Below, in pieces: positions 8,324-16,944 of a DNA stretch of 64,000 bases. The stretch is taken from positions 806,001 to 870,000 of the forward strand of contig NZ_WPYP01000001.1 of assembly GCF_013030985.1 (NCBI RefSeq). Reading direction: 5' to 3'. Source of the stretch: Ruegeria arenilitoris. GTDB taxonomy: Bacteria; Pseudomonadota; Alphaproteobacteria; Rhodobacterales; Rhodobacteraceae. The notes beneath the pieces are model-generated. The model saw only the letters and a program-made list of their open reading frames with translations. It made no database searches and was not told the origin of the DNA. A program made the translations under genes and the position numbers. The first letter of the stretch is position 1, and each line of letters opens with the position of its first letter.

Positions 8324-9241
8324 TTAAGCGGCCACCGGCGCCCGTTTGGTCAGCCCCAGCTTTTCACGCACTTCCTGCGGGCCAATGACCCGCGCGCCCA
8401 TGTTGGACACCACGGTGCTCGCACGTTCGACCAGTTGCCAGTTCTCGGCCAGCACGCCCTTGTCGAGCCACAGGTTGTCTTCCAGACCAACGCGCACGTT
8501 GCCGCCTGCCAGAACCGCAGCCGCCGCATAGGCCATCTGGTTGCGGCCCAGTGCAAACGCGCTGAAGGTCCAGTCGTCGGGCACGTTGTTCACCATCGCC
8601 ATGAAGGTATTCAGATCATCCGGCGCGCCCCACGGCACGCCCATGCACAGCTGGACCAGTGCGTTGGGTTCCAGAATTCCCTCTTTCACCAGCTGCTTGG
8701 CAAACCACAGATGACCGGTATCAAAGGCCTCGATCTCGGGCTTCACGCCCAGATCGGTCATCATCTGCCCCATCGCCCGCAATGCGCCGGGGGTGTTGGT
8801 CATGACGTAATCGGCCTCGGCAAAGTTCATAGTGCCGCAGTCCAGGGTGCAGATCTCCGGCAGGCACTCGGCGATATGGGCGACACGTTCCGAAGCCCCA
8901 ATCATATCGGTGGCCGCCTCGTTCACCGGAAACGGGCTTTCGACACCACCAAAGACGATATCCCCGCCCATCCCGGCGGTCAGGTTCAAAACGACGTCCA
9001 CATCGGCGTCGCGAATACGGTCTGTCACCTCACGATACAGGTCCAGACGGCGGCTGGGAGCGCCGGTCTCGGGATCGCGCACGTGGCAATGCACAACGGC
9101 CGCGCCAGCCTTGGCGGCGGCAATCGCGCTGTCGGCAATCTGCTGCGGCGAACGCGGCACATGCGGGCTGCGATCCTGCGTTCCACCCGAACCTGTGACG
9201 GCGCAGGTGATGAAGACTTCGCGGTTCATTTCCAAAGGCAT
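8324..9241 (-). CDS. cdhC: Beta-keto acid cleavage enzyme, 3-dehydrocarnitine:acetyl-CoA trimethylamine-acetyl transferase type
   Basis: The 305-residue protein belongs to the BKACE (DUF849) family, Zn-dependent enzymes that cleave beta-keto acids with acetyl-CoA. The Zn site HCHVRDPETG (His51, His53) and the GLEDNLW segment near residue 250 are visible. In the carnitine pathway CdhC converts 3-dehydrocarnitine and acetyl-CoA into betainyl-CoA and acetoacetate. The assignment rests on family plus its place directly upstream of the fused dehydrogenase-thioesterase. It is the first gene of the operon, with ribosome site GGGGAG 7 bases before ATG, divergent from the GlxA-type regulator. Confidence 0.88.
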   Translation of the reverse strand: MPLEMNREVFITCAVTGSGGTQDRSPHVPRSPQQIADSAIAAAKAGAAVVHCHVRDPETGAPSRRLDLYREVTDRIRDADVDVVLNLTAGMGGDIVFGGVESPFPVNEAATDMIGASERVAHIAECLPEICTLDCGTMNFAEADYVMTNTPGALRAMGQMMTDLGVKPEIEAFDTGHLWFAKQLVKEGILEPNALVQLCMGVPWGAPDDLNTFMAMVNNVPDDWTFSAFALGRNQMAYAAAAVLAGGNVRVGLEDNLWLDKGVLAENWQLVERASTVVSNMGARVIGPQEVREKLGLTKRAPVAA

Positions 9242-9340
9242 GACGTTCTCCCCAAGTTATACCCCGTTTTGCCCGGGTTTTCCCCAGACTTCTCCACGGA
9301 TTCCGATTTGCGTTCGGACCTGAGTTTGACGCAGCCTTGT

Positions 9341-9352
9341 GCAAACACTTGC
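9341..9352. promoter_or_regulatory. Short inverted repeat in the cdhC/regulator divergent region
   Basis: GCAAACACTTGC has 4-bp arms (GCAA/TTGC) around a 4-base centre, 20 bases before the regulator ATG. A TTGACG box lies just upstream at 9326-9331. It is a possible regulator site but the symmetry is short and could be chance. Confidence 0.2.
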
Positions 9353-9372
9353 CAGAATGCGAATCGAACTTG

Positions 9373-10359
9373 ATGAAATCCGCAAAAAACATACTGCAAC
9401 CCGAACATCGCGCGCTGAAAACGGCCGTGCTGGTGCTGGATGAATGCAACACGCTCAGCTTCGCATCCGCCGTCGATCCGATGCGGGCTGCGAACCGCCT
9501 GGCGGACCGTCCGGCGTTTGATTGGGACTATGTCACCGCCACGGCAGAGCCCGCGATGCTGACCAGTGCGCTGAACGTTCCCGGCATCCCTCTGGCCCGC
9601 TTGCAAAGTTGCGATCTGATGATCGTCATCGCCGGGTTTCAACTGGCCCGGCACGCCACACCCAGCCTGTTGGCTGGCCTGCGCCGCATTGCTGGTACGG
9701 GTGCCACCATGGCCGGCATCGACGGCGGGCCCTGGCTGCTGGCCGAAGCCGGTTTGCTGGACGGCCACGCCGCCACGACCCATTGGGAAGACCTCGACAA
9801 TTTCGCCGCCCGCTTCCCCGAAGTGGACGTGCGCCCCGATCGGTTCACCGTGTCCGGAGACCGCCTCACGTCAGGCGGCGCAATTCCGGCGGTCGAAATG
9901 ATGCTGCACATCATTGCTGCACGCCACGGTGCTGGCTTTGCCGCGCGCGTTTCGGGCCTCTTCCTCTATGATGGCGCGCCAGACCCAGCCAAGCCGCAAA
10001 GCCGTACAGGGGCACCGCATCGCCACACGGCTCTGACAGCCAAAGCCAACACGCTGATGGAATCGTCTCTTGATGACCCCTTGCCGTTGGCAGATATCGC
10101 GGAAACCCTCGGCACCAGCCCCCGAACGCTACAACAGCAATTCCGCCTCCGCCTGGATACGACGCCGCAGGACCACTACCTGCAACTGCGCCTGGCCGAG
10201 GCCCGCCGTCTTGTCACCGATACCGACCTGTCGCTGATGGATGTGGCGCTTGCCACAGGGTTCGCCTCACAATCCAGCTTTGCCCGCGCCTTCCGCACCG
10301 CACACGGCCTTTCGGCCCGCGACCTGAGGCAAGAGCGCGCGCACCCGACCCATCACTGA
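9373..10359 (+). CDS. cdhR: GlxA-family (AraC-type) carnitine operon regulator
   Basis: The 328-residue protein has an N-terminal DJ-1/PfpI-like domain (about 15-190; AVLVLDECNTLSFASAVDPM at the front) and a C-terminal AraC helix-turn-helix pair (about 230-320; LADIAETLGTSPRTLQQQF, then VALATGFASQSSFARAFR). This is the GlxA architecture, shared with CdhR and GbdR, which activate carnitine and betaine genes in Pseudomonas. Its divergent position next to the cdhC operon supports a CdhR role; the ligand is inferred. ATG at 9373 is preferred over TTG at 9337, though its ribosome site is weak. Confidence 0.85.
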   Translation: MKSAKNILQPEHRALKTAVLVLDECNTLSFASAVDPMRAANRLADRPAFDWDYVTATAEPAMLTSALNVPGIPLARLQSCDLMIVIAGFQLARHATPSLLAGLRRIAGTGATMAGIDGGPWLLAEAGLLDGHAATTHWEDLDNFAARFPEVDVRPDRFTVSGDRLTSGGAIPAVEMMLHIIAARHGAGFAARVSGLFLYDGAPDPAKPQSRTGAPHRHTALTAKANTLMESSLDDPLPLADIAETLGTSPRTLQQQFRLRLDTTPQDHYLQLRLAEARRLVTDTDLSLMDVALATGFASQSSFARAFRTAHGLSARDLRQERAHPTHH

Positions 10360-10362
10360 CGG

Positions 10363-10429
10363 GATCCGCTTCATCTGGCCCAAAATACCTCGGGGGAGGC
10401 GCGCGCAGCGCGGTGGGGGCAGAGCCCCC
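10363..10429 (+). repeat. Dispersed intergenic repeat, copy 1 (CTTCATCTGGC core with GC hairpin)
   Basis: GATCC, then CTTCATCTGGCC, an AT stretch (CAAAATACC), and a G-rich part ending in a hairpin (10415-10429). The same core occurs at 19149, 62797 (minus strand) and 62908. This copy fills the whole gap between two convergent genes. Confidence 0.7.
10415..10429. terminator. GC-rich hairpin between convergent genes
   Basis: GGGGGC (10415-10420), loop AGA, GCCCCC (10424-10429) form a perfect 6-bp stem. It is part of the dispersed repeat and touches the stop codon of the aldo/keto reductase. No T-tract follows, so it may block transcription only partly or act by another route. Confidence 0.4.
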
Positions 10430-11475
10430 TAATAGGGCATCGGATGCGCGCGGTGCGCCTGGCCGATCTCGGCCACGATCCCATCCGCCAACCGAAGGTC
10501 CTTTCCAGCCAGAATATGCTCCAACTGCGCCACCGTGGTCGCTCCGAAAATGGAGGACATCATGAAGGGCCGCGTCCGACACCACGCCAGCGCCATATGC
10601 ACCGGATCCAGCCCGTGCCGTTCGGCAATCGCAAGATAGGCCGTCACCGCATCAAAGACCCGGTCTGATTTTCTGCCACCCATTTCGGCATTTTGCGACA
10701 TACGCGACCCTTCGGGCACTGCGCCACCCTGGTACTTGCCGGTCAGAAACCCGGCCCCCAGAGGCGAAAAGGCCATCAGCCCCACATCCTCATGCACGCT
10801 CAGCTCGGCCATATCCGTATCGAAGTGACGGCAGAGCAGCGAGTATTCGTTCTGAACCGAGGCCACCCGTGGCGCCCCCATCTGCTCGGCAATGCGCAGC
10901 CATTGCGCAGTGCCCCAGGCGCTTTCATTCGACAGGCCAAAGGTGCGGATGTTGCCCTTGTCCACTTGTGCCTGCAATGCCTCAAGGCAGTCCTGCATGT
11001 TGTCCAGAACTTCGTTGGTATTGTGCCCCGAAGGCGAATAGTTCCAGTTCTGCCGGAACATGTAACTGCCCCGGTTCGGCCAGTGAAACTGGTAGAGGTC
11101 AATGCAATCCGTCTGCAACCGCCGCAGCGAGCCTTCAATCGCCTCGGGAATGGTTTCACCCGAAATCCACGCACCATCGCGGGCATGAGCGAACCCGGCG
11201 CCTGAATGCTTGGTCGCCAGAACATAGTTGCCCCGACGTGACGGGTTGGCGGCGTTCCAATTGCCCAAGATCTCTTCGGTCCGACCCACGGTCTCTTTCG
11301 AGATCGGGTTGACCGGGTACATCTCGGCGGTATCGACGAAGTTGATCCCGGCCTCCAGCGCCATATCCATCTGCGTGTGGGCGTCCGCCTCAGAGGTCTG
11401 TGTGCCAAAAGTCATGGTGCCAAGGCACAGGTCGGTCACCATGATGCCGGTGCGGCCCAAAGGCTTCATTTCCAT
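10429..11475 (-). CDS. Aldo/keto reductase (Tas-like)
   Basis: The 348-residue protein is a TIM-barrel aldo/keto reductase of the Tas type. It shows GRTGIMVTDLCLGTMTFG at the front, the catalytic DTAEMYP (Asp, Tyr) near residue 48-54, the catalytic Lys in LATKHSG and the His in YQFHWPNR. Such enzymes reduce aldehydes or ketones with NADPH; the substrate is unknown. A ribosome site GGGAGAG precedes ATG. It lies downstream of holC on the same strand with a 37-base gap and converges on the carnitine regulator. Confidence 0.9.
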   Translation of the reverse strand: MEMKPLGRTGIMVTDLCLGTMTFGTQTSEADAHTQMDMALEAGINFVDTAEMYPVNPISKETVGRTEEILGNWNAANPSRRGNYVLATKHSGAGFAHARDGAWISGETIPEAIEGSLRRLQTDCIDLYQFHWPNRGSYMFRQNWNYSPSGHNTNEVLDNMQDCLEALQAQVDKGNIRTFGLSNESAWGTAQWLRIAEQMGAPRVASVQNEYSLLCRHFDTDMAELSVHEDVGLMAFSPLGAGFLTGKYQGGAVPEGSRMSQNAEMGGRKSDRVFDAVTAYLAIAERHGLDPVHMALAWCRTRPFMMSSIFGATTVAQLEHILAGKDLRLADGIVAEIGQAHRAHPMPY

Positions 11476-11512
11476 CTGTCACTCTCCCGAGATTTACTTT
11501 GAAGCCAGCGGC

Positions 11513-11971
11513 TTATGCCTCGGCCTTCTTCTCCCACCGACCCGATTCCTCGGACCAGTATTGCGCCGAACATCCCGCCCCGGTCAGGGCTTTCCACTGG
11601 CCCCGCGCGTGCTGAACAGCTTCGCCATCATTGCCATCGAACAGGATACAGACCCGTTCCAGCGCCGCCACTTCATCCGGGTCCACCGGTGCCCCGTCCA
11701 CGGCCATAATGCAGGCCGGGTTGTTGGCGGCCTCGGGCCCGGTGGTCAGCAAAATGGGCTGCGCTGCATCGTGGGGGCCGCCTTCGCGGCCATGTGGCAG
11801 GAACCCTTCGTCGGGCCCCAGCCACAGTTTCTCATCCAGCCAGTCCATCCGGGCGGGTTCGGTGCCCCGCACGGCGATCTTCCACCCGGCCTGCCGTGCC
11901 TTGTCCAGCAGAAACGGCAAGGTGTACTCCAGTGGCTGACGGGTCAGGTGGTAGAAATAGACGGCGCCCAT
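11513..11971 (-). CDS. holC: DNA polymerase III chi subunit
   Basis: The 152-residue product starts MGAVYFYHLTRQPLEYTLP, the standard N-terminus of alphaproteobacterial chi, which joins the clamp-loader (through psi) to single-strand binding protein during replication. The open frame runs 35 codons further up into pepA, but this ATG lies 4 bases after the pepA stop, as is usual for the pepA-holC pair. Length fits the family (about 150). Conserved segments include LLDKARQAGWKIAVRG and the late RVCILFDGND. Confidence 0.9.
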   Translation of the reverse strand: MGAVYFYHLTRQPLEYTLPFLLDKARQAGWKIAVRGTEPARMDWLDEKLWLGPDEGFLPHGREGGPHDAAQPILLTTGPEAANNPACIMAVDGAPVDPDEVAALERVCILFDGNDGEAVQHARGQWKALTGAGCSAQYWSEESGRWEKKAEA

Positions 11972-11975
11972 CGGA

Positions 11976-13442
11976 TTACTCGAAATTGTCCTGCACAAGG
12001 CGGCTGAGTGCACGAACACCCCAGCCAGTGGCCCCTTTGGGTGCGTAGGACGTTTCCGAAGACACCGAGGCCACACCCGCGATATCCAGGTGAATCCACG
12101 GCGTCTCCTCTTTCACGAACCGCTGCAGGAACTGCGCGGCGGTGATCGAGCCCGCCGGACGGCCGCCAACATTCTTCACGTCGGCAATGCGCGATTTCAG
12201 CTGTTTGTCATAGGCCTCACCCAAAGGCATCCGCCATGCACCCTCGTCCTCGGCTTTGGCCGATTTCAGGAAGGCATCGCAGAACGTGTCATTGTTCGAG
12301 AAGACACCCGCGTTCTCATGCCCCAGACCGATGATGATCGCACCGGTCAACGTGGCGAGGTCGATCATGCCGACCGGGCTGAACCGCTCCTGCGCGTACC
12401 ACATCACGTCACACAGAACCAAACGGCCCTCGGCATCGGTGTTGATGATCTCGACCGTGTCACCTTTCATCGATTTGACCACGTCACCCGGACGGGTCGC
12501 GTTGCCCGAAGGCATGTTCTCGACCAGACCCACCAGCCCGACCACGTTGGCCTTGGCCTTGCGCTTGGCCAGTGCGCGCATGGTGCCCGCGACGACACCC
12601 GCGCCACCCATGTCCATGGTCATGTCTTCCATACCGCCCGCAGGCTTGAGCGAGATACCACCGGTATCGAACACAACTCCCTTACCGACCAGGGCCAGCG
12701 GCGCGTCGTCCTTGTCGCCGCCGTTCCACTGCATCACCACAACCTTCGAAGGACTGACCGAGCCCTGCCCGACGCTCAGCAGCGTGCGCATACCCAGCTC
12801 TTCCAGCTTGTCCTCTTCCAGCACCTCGACCTCGAGGCCCAGTTCCTTCATCTCGACCAGACGGTCGGCGAATTCTGTGGTGGTCAAGACGTTGGCCGGC
12901 TCGTTGGTCAGATCGCGGGTCATCCGCACGCCATCAGCCACGGCGTATTGCGGGGCAAAGGCGGCCTCGACCTCATCAGCTTTGTGGTGGCTGATGGTAA
13001 CGGTTCCCGCTTCGTCCGATTCCTTTGTCTTATGCGCGTCGAAATCATAACTGCGCAGGGCGATACCCGTCGCCAGTTCCTCGCTGCGCGGTTGATTGCC
13101 CGCCATCACCAGCAGGTCTTTGCCACCCGCCAGCTTTGCCAGCGCGGCACCGGCCTTGCGTGCCTCGGCCGCGTCGGGGCGGCGTGGCAAAACCACGATG
13201 TCCAACGCCTCAGCCGCCATGCCGCCGGGCCAAGCCAATGATATCACGTCGCCTGTTTTGACCTTTTCGAACCGGGCGCTCTCGATCAGCCGAACAACCG
13301 CGCCGCGGGTCAGTCGATTGGCGCGACGCACCGCAGGGCTCATCTTGCCCTCGGGCGGCACGATCACGGCCACACGCCCCTCGGCCTGCGCCATCACATC
13401 CACGTCAAAGGGCTGAAACCGGATCGGTACAAGACTGCTCAT
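11976..13442 (-). CDS. pepA: Leucyl aminopeptidase
   Basis: This 488-residue M17 aminopeptidase has the family signature NTDAEGRL and the metal-binding GKGVVFDTGGISLKP and MDMGGAG segments of the C-terminal catalytic domain; the N-terminal domain (1 to about 170) is less conserved. It removes N-terminal residues from peptides, using two metal ions, in the cytoplasm as a hexamer. PepA of enterobacteria also binds DNA; whether this one does is unknown. It is divergent from lptG and followed by holC on the same strand. Confidence 0.95.
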   Translation of the reverse strand: MSSLVPIRFQPFDVDVMAQAEGRVAVIVPPEGKMSPAVRRANRLTRGAVVRLIESARFEKVKTGDVISLAWPGGMAAEALDIVVLPRRPDAAEARKAGAALAKLAGGKDLLVMAGNQPRSEELATGIALRSYDFDAHKTKESDEAGTVTISHHKADEVEAAFAPQYAVADGVRMTRDLTNEPANVLTTTEFADRLVEMKELGLEVEVLEEDKLEELGMRTLLSVGQGSVSPSKVVVMQWNGGDKDDAPLALVGKGVVFDTGGISLKPAGGMEDMTMDMGGAGVVAGTMRALAKRKAKANVVGLVGLVENMPSGNATRPGDVVKSMKGDTVEIINTDAEGRLVLCDVMWYAQERFSPVGMIDLATLTGAIIIGLGHENAGVFSNNDTFCDAFLKSAKAEDEGAWRMPLGEAYDKQLKSRIADVKNVGGRPAGSITAAQFLQRFVKEETPWIHLDIAGVASVSSETSYAPKGATGWGVRALSRLVQDNFE

Positions 13443-13681
13443 TGCAAACTCCTCAAAATCTGTTCCCCAAGACCTAGCCCGCGCCGGGCGGCTTGACCAG
13501 ATAGCAGTTTTCCCCGCGCGCGGATTGCATTACAGTCCCCGAAAAATTCCGGCAGGATCGGGGAGAACGAGTTGGCGAGACAGGGCAGGCATAAGCCGGT
13601 GCGCATCCGCGCAGGCGACGGTGATTCTGGCCAGATGATCGCCCGGTTCCCCCAGGAAGCCGTCTGGGTGGAGGCACATTC

Positions 13682-14782
13682 GTGATCCTCGACCGTTACT
13701 TCGCCCGCCGGTTCATCCAGAGTTTTCTGGTCATTGGTGGTATTTTCCTGACCCTGCTGATTCTGATCGATCTGGTAGAACAGGCCCGCCGGTTCGACTC
13801 GGAAAACCTGTCTTTCGGCACCCTGTTGCACCTGACCCTGCTGAACACACCGGCGGCGATCAGCGAAATGCTTCCGCTGCTGGTGATCCTGTCCACCATC
13901 GCGCTGTTTGTCGGGATGGCGCGCAGTTCCGAACTGGTGGTGACCCGCGCCATCGGGCGGTCAGGCATCCGGGCGCTGCTGGCCCCCGTTACGCTGGCAC
14001 TGGTGATCGGCACCCTGGCGGTGGCCTTGCTGAACCCGATTACCGCCGCCACGTCCGAGGAGTTTCGGCGCCTGTCGGATACTTATAAGAACAACGGTGA
14101 TTCCGCCCTGTCGATCACCAGCGAAGGGCTGTGGCTGCGGCAGGGATCGGCGGATGGACAGTCGGTCATTCACGCGCGCGGCACCACGAACGCCGACACG
14201 CTGGAGCTGACTTGGGTGACAATCATCTCTTTTTCACCGGATGGCAAACCAACGCAGCAGATCATTGCCGATCAGGCGCGGCTGTCAAACGGGTCGTGGA
14301 TCTTGTCCAATGCCAAAATCTGGTCTCTGGCCGATGACATAAACCCGGAAACCGCCGCCGAGGTGCATTCGCAGATCGAAATCCCGACAACTCTGACACG
14401 GCAACGCATTCTGGACACGCTGGGTCAGCAGGATTCAGTTTCGGTCTACGATCTGCCCCAACTGATCCGCGACCTCCGCGAGGCGGGATTTTCCACCAAA
14501 CAATATGAGGTCTGGCTGCAGGTACAGCTGGCACGGCCTTTCTTTCTGATGGCGATGGTGATGATCGGCGCGGCCTTTACCATGCGCCACGTGCGCTTTG
14601 GCGGCACCGGCATCGCAGTCCTGTCCGCCATTCTGCTGGGATTTGCCATCTATTTCGTTCGCAACTTTGCCCAAATACTCGGGGAAAACGGTCAATTGCC
14701 TATCGTTGTCGCGGCCTGGGCTCCGCCCTTTGCCGCCATTCTACTGTCCCTCGGCCTTCTGCTTCATGCGGAGGACGGCTGA
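13682..14782 (+). CDS. lptG: LPS export ABC transporter permease LptG
   Basis: The 366-residue inner-membrane protein belongs to the YjgP/YjgQ (LptF/LptG) family, with three hydrophobic spans before and three after a periplasmic beta domain (about 125-260). Details fit LptG rather than LptF: LDRYFARRF at the front, ARSSELVVTRAIGRS after the second span, EGLWLRQG at the domain start, and the LPIVVAAWAPPFAA end. With LptB and LptF it extracts lipopolysaccharide from the inner membrane. GTG at 13682 is the start (MILDRYF). lptF normally precedes it but is absent here. Its stop overlaps the lptD start (TGATG). Confidence 0.85.
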   Translation: MILDRYFARRFIQSFLVIGGIFLTLLILIDLVEQARRFDSENLSFGTLLHLTLLNTPAAISEMLPLLVILSTIALFVGMARSSELVVTRAIGRSGIRALLAPVTLALVIGTLAVALLNPITAATSEEFRRLSDTYKNNGDSALSITSEGLWLRQGSADGQSVIHARGTTNADTLELTWVTIISFSPDGKPTQQIIADQARLSNGSWILSNAKIWSLADDINPETAAEVHSQIEIPTTLTRQRILDTLGQQDSVSVYDLPQLIRDLREAGFSTKQYEVWLQVQLARPFFLMAMVMIGAAFTMRHVRFGGTGIAVLSAILLGFAIYFVRNFAQILGENGQLPIVVAAWAPPFAAILLSLGLLLHAEDG

Positions 14783-16944
14783 TGCGGCTCATATCCCACC
14801 TTCTGCTGTCAGGCGCCGTTGCACTGGCACTGCCAACCGGTGTCTTGGCTCAGACTCAGCCTGCCGCCAATCCGGCGCAGGACGCCCAGCAGGAAGATCA
14901 GCCCGCCCTGCTGGTGGCAGACGAGATTTTCATCACGCCCGAGCGCGTGCTGGTGGCCGAAGGCAATGTCGAGGCCTTTCAGGGCGACGCCAAAATCACC
15001 GCCGACCGCATTACCTATGACCGCGAAACCGGCGCGCTGACGCTCGAAGGCCCGATCCGCATCGATCAGGCCGGGGCGACGACGATTCTGGCGGATTCGG
15101 CGGAACTGGATGGCAGCCTTCAGAACGGTCTGCTGATCGGCGCCCGAATGGTGTTCGACCAACAGGTTCAGGTCGCCTCGGTTCAGGCCACCCGCGCAGC
15201 GGGCAGATATACGCAGCTCAGCAAGGTTTCGGCCACCTCGTGCCATGTCTGCGCCAACGGCAAGCCGCCGATCTGGCAGATCCGCGCCCGCAAGGTCACG
15301 CATGATCAGCTGGAACGCCAACTTTACTTTGAGGGGGCACAGTTGCGGGTGCTGGACGTGCCGGTCTTCTATTTCCCCTACCTGCGGCTACCGGATCCGA
15401 CGCTGGACCGCGCCACCGGATTTCTGGTGCCGTCGATCCGGACCACATCGCAGTTGGGAACCGGCGTTCAGGTGCCTTATTTCATCAAGATGGGCGATCA
15501 CAAGGACCTGACACTGACCCCCTATGTCTCGTCCAAGACCAAGACCCTTGGGCTACGTTTTCGGCAGGCCTTCAAAAACGGCCGCATTCAGATTGACGGC
15601 GCCTATACCCGCGACGACCTGCAGCCGAACCAGGACCGGGGATATCTGTTCGCAAACGGCTGGTTCAACCTCAATGACGGATACCGGTTCCTGTTCAACC
15701 TCCGAACCACATCCGACGACGCCTATCTGGCGGATTACGGCCTGCCCGATCTTGACCGGCTGCGCAGCGAGGTCGCACTTGAACGGATCAAGCGCGACAC
15801 CGCGTTCCGCACCAGTTTCATCCACTATAAAACGCTGCGCGACAGCGAAGATCAGGATGAAATCCCGTCGCGGATTTTCGACCTGTACTACCAGAAACGC
15901 ATGTTCCCGACATCCCTGGGCGGCGAGGTCCGGCTGAGCTTCATTACGCACGCCCATGAACGCACCAGCGACGAAGACATCGTTGGTCGCGATATTGCCC
16001 GTGCCACCTTTGATGCGGAATGGCTGCGCAACTGGACCTTCGCGTCGGGCCTGCGGGCCGAGGCACGCGTGGGTACGTCGGTTGATACATTCAACATTCG
16101 CCACGACAGCGAATTCCCCGATCAGGTGACCCGCGCCACCCCGCGCGCGGCGCTGACGCTGCGTTATCCGATGCGCAAGCGGGAAACCTCTGGCGCGACC
16201 CAGATCCTCGAACCGATTGCCCAGGTCGGCTGGACTCATGTGACCGACGATGATGTGCCCGACGACGAAAGCACCTTTCAGGAATTCGATCAGGGCAACC
16301 TGCTGTCGCTGTCGCGGTTTCCGGCCCCGGACCAGCGCGAAGACGGCCTGACCGGCGTCATCGGCGTAAACTGGTCGCGCTATTCCGCTGGAAACTGGCG
16401 GGCTTTGGCCACGGTCGGTCAGGTCTTTCGTACCGAAGCGGACCCCAATTTCAACCTGACCTCCGGCTTGCAGGGCACGACCTCGGATCTGCTGCTGGCC
16501 GGTCAGATTCAGACCGCAAATGGCTGGTCACTGGCCGGGCGTGGCCTGCTGAACGGAGACTTCAGCTTTGCCAAGGCCGAGCTTCGCGCTGCATGGCAGC
16601 AAGAGACAATGGGCGTCGCCGGCAGCTATGTCTGGCAAGAGCCCGATCCGGCGGAAAACGCGGATGACGAGATTTCAGAGATCTGGTTGACCGGACGTTA
16701 CCGTGTGGATCAGAACTGGAACACAACCGCCCTGGCACGCTATGACCTAAGCGAATCCGAGCCGATCCGCTATGAGTTGGGGGTCACGTATCAGAATGAA
16801 TGTGTGCAGGTTAACATGAACGTCAGCAGGCGCTATACCTCATCATCAACTATTGAGCCTTCGACAGAATTCGGGTTTACCGTAGCCCTGACGGGTTACT
16901 CCGTTACCAGTGGCGGCCAACAGTACAAGAGAAGATGCAGTTGA
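14782..16944 (+). CDS. lptD: LPS-assembly outer membrane protein LptD
   Basis: The 720-residue protein has a signal peptide (MRLISHLLLSGAVALALPTG, cut near VLAQ), an OstA/LptA-like N-terminal jellyroll (about 50-170) with repeated DRITYDRETG-like strands, and a large C-terminal beta-barrel (about 200-720). It inserts lipopolysaccharide into the outer leaflet together with LptE. Cysteines at CHVCANGK and near the C-terminus (CVQ, and the terminal RRCS) may form the disulfides that mature LptD needs. It is coupled by overlap with lptG before it and the SurA-like gene after it (10-base overlap), as expected for an outer-membrane assembly operon. Confidence 0.93.
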   Translation: MRLISHLLLSGAVALALPTGVLAQTQPAANPAQDAQQEDQPALLVADEIFITPERVLVAEGNVEAFQGDAKITADRITYDRETGALTLEGPIRIDQAGATTILADSAELDGSLQNGLLIGARMVFDQQVQVASVQATRAAGRYTQLSKVSATSCHVCANGKPPIWQIRARKVTHDQLERQLYFEGAQLRVLDVPVFYFPYLRLPDPTLDRATGFLVPSIRTTSQLGTGVQVPYFIKMGDHKDLTLTPYVSSKTKTLGLRFRQAFKNGRIQIDGAYTRDDLQPNQDRGYLFANGWFNLNDGYRFLFNLRTTSDDAYLADYGLPDLDRLRSEVALERIKRDTAFRTSFIHYKTLRDSEDQDEIPSRIFDLYYQKRMFPTSLGGEVRLSFITHAHERTSDEDIVGRDIARATFDAEWLRNWTFASGLRAEARVGTSVDTFNIRHDSEFPDQVTRATPRAALTLRYPMRKRETSGATQILEPIAQVGWTHVTDDDVPDDESTFQEFDQGNLLSLSRFPAPDQREDGLTGVIGVNWSRYSAGNWRALATVGQVFRTEADPNFNLTSGLQGTTSDLLLAGQIQTANGWSLAGRGLLNGDFSFAKAELRAAWQQETMGVAGSYVWQEPDPAENADDEISEIWLTGRYRVDQNWNTTALARYDLSESEPIRYELGVTYQNECVQVNMNVSRRYTSSSTIEPSTEFGFTVALTGYSVTSGGQQYKRRCS

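Noticed and set aside
7144..9373. Long plus-strand open frames opposite the carnitine genes
   Set aside because: The minus-strand proteins are clear family members, and the plus-strand translations have no recognisable features or ribosome sites.
12090..13241. 383-codon plus-strand frame opposite pepA
   Set aside because: It is the complement of a well-conserved aminopeptidase; His/Arg-rich composition is typical of shadows.
14678..14696. A further copy of the CTTCATCTGGC repeat inside lptG (CCCAAATACTCGGGG)
   Set aside because: Only the AT/G-rich middle is similar; the CTTCATCTGG head is missing and the sequence is coding.
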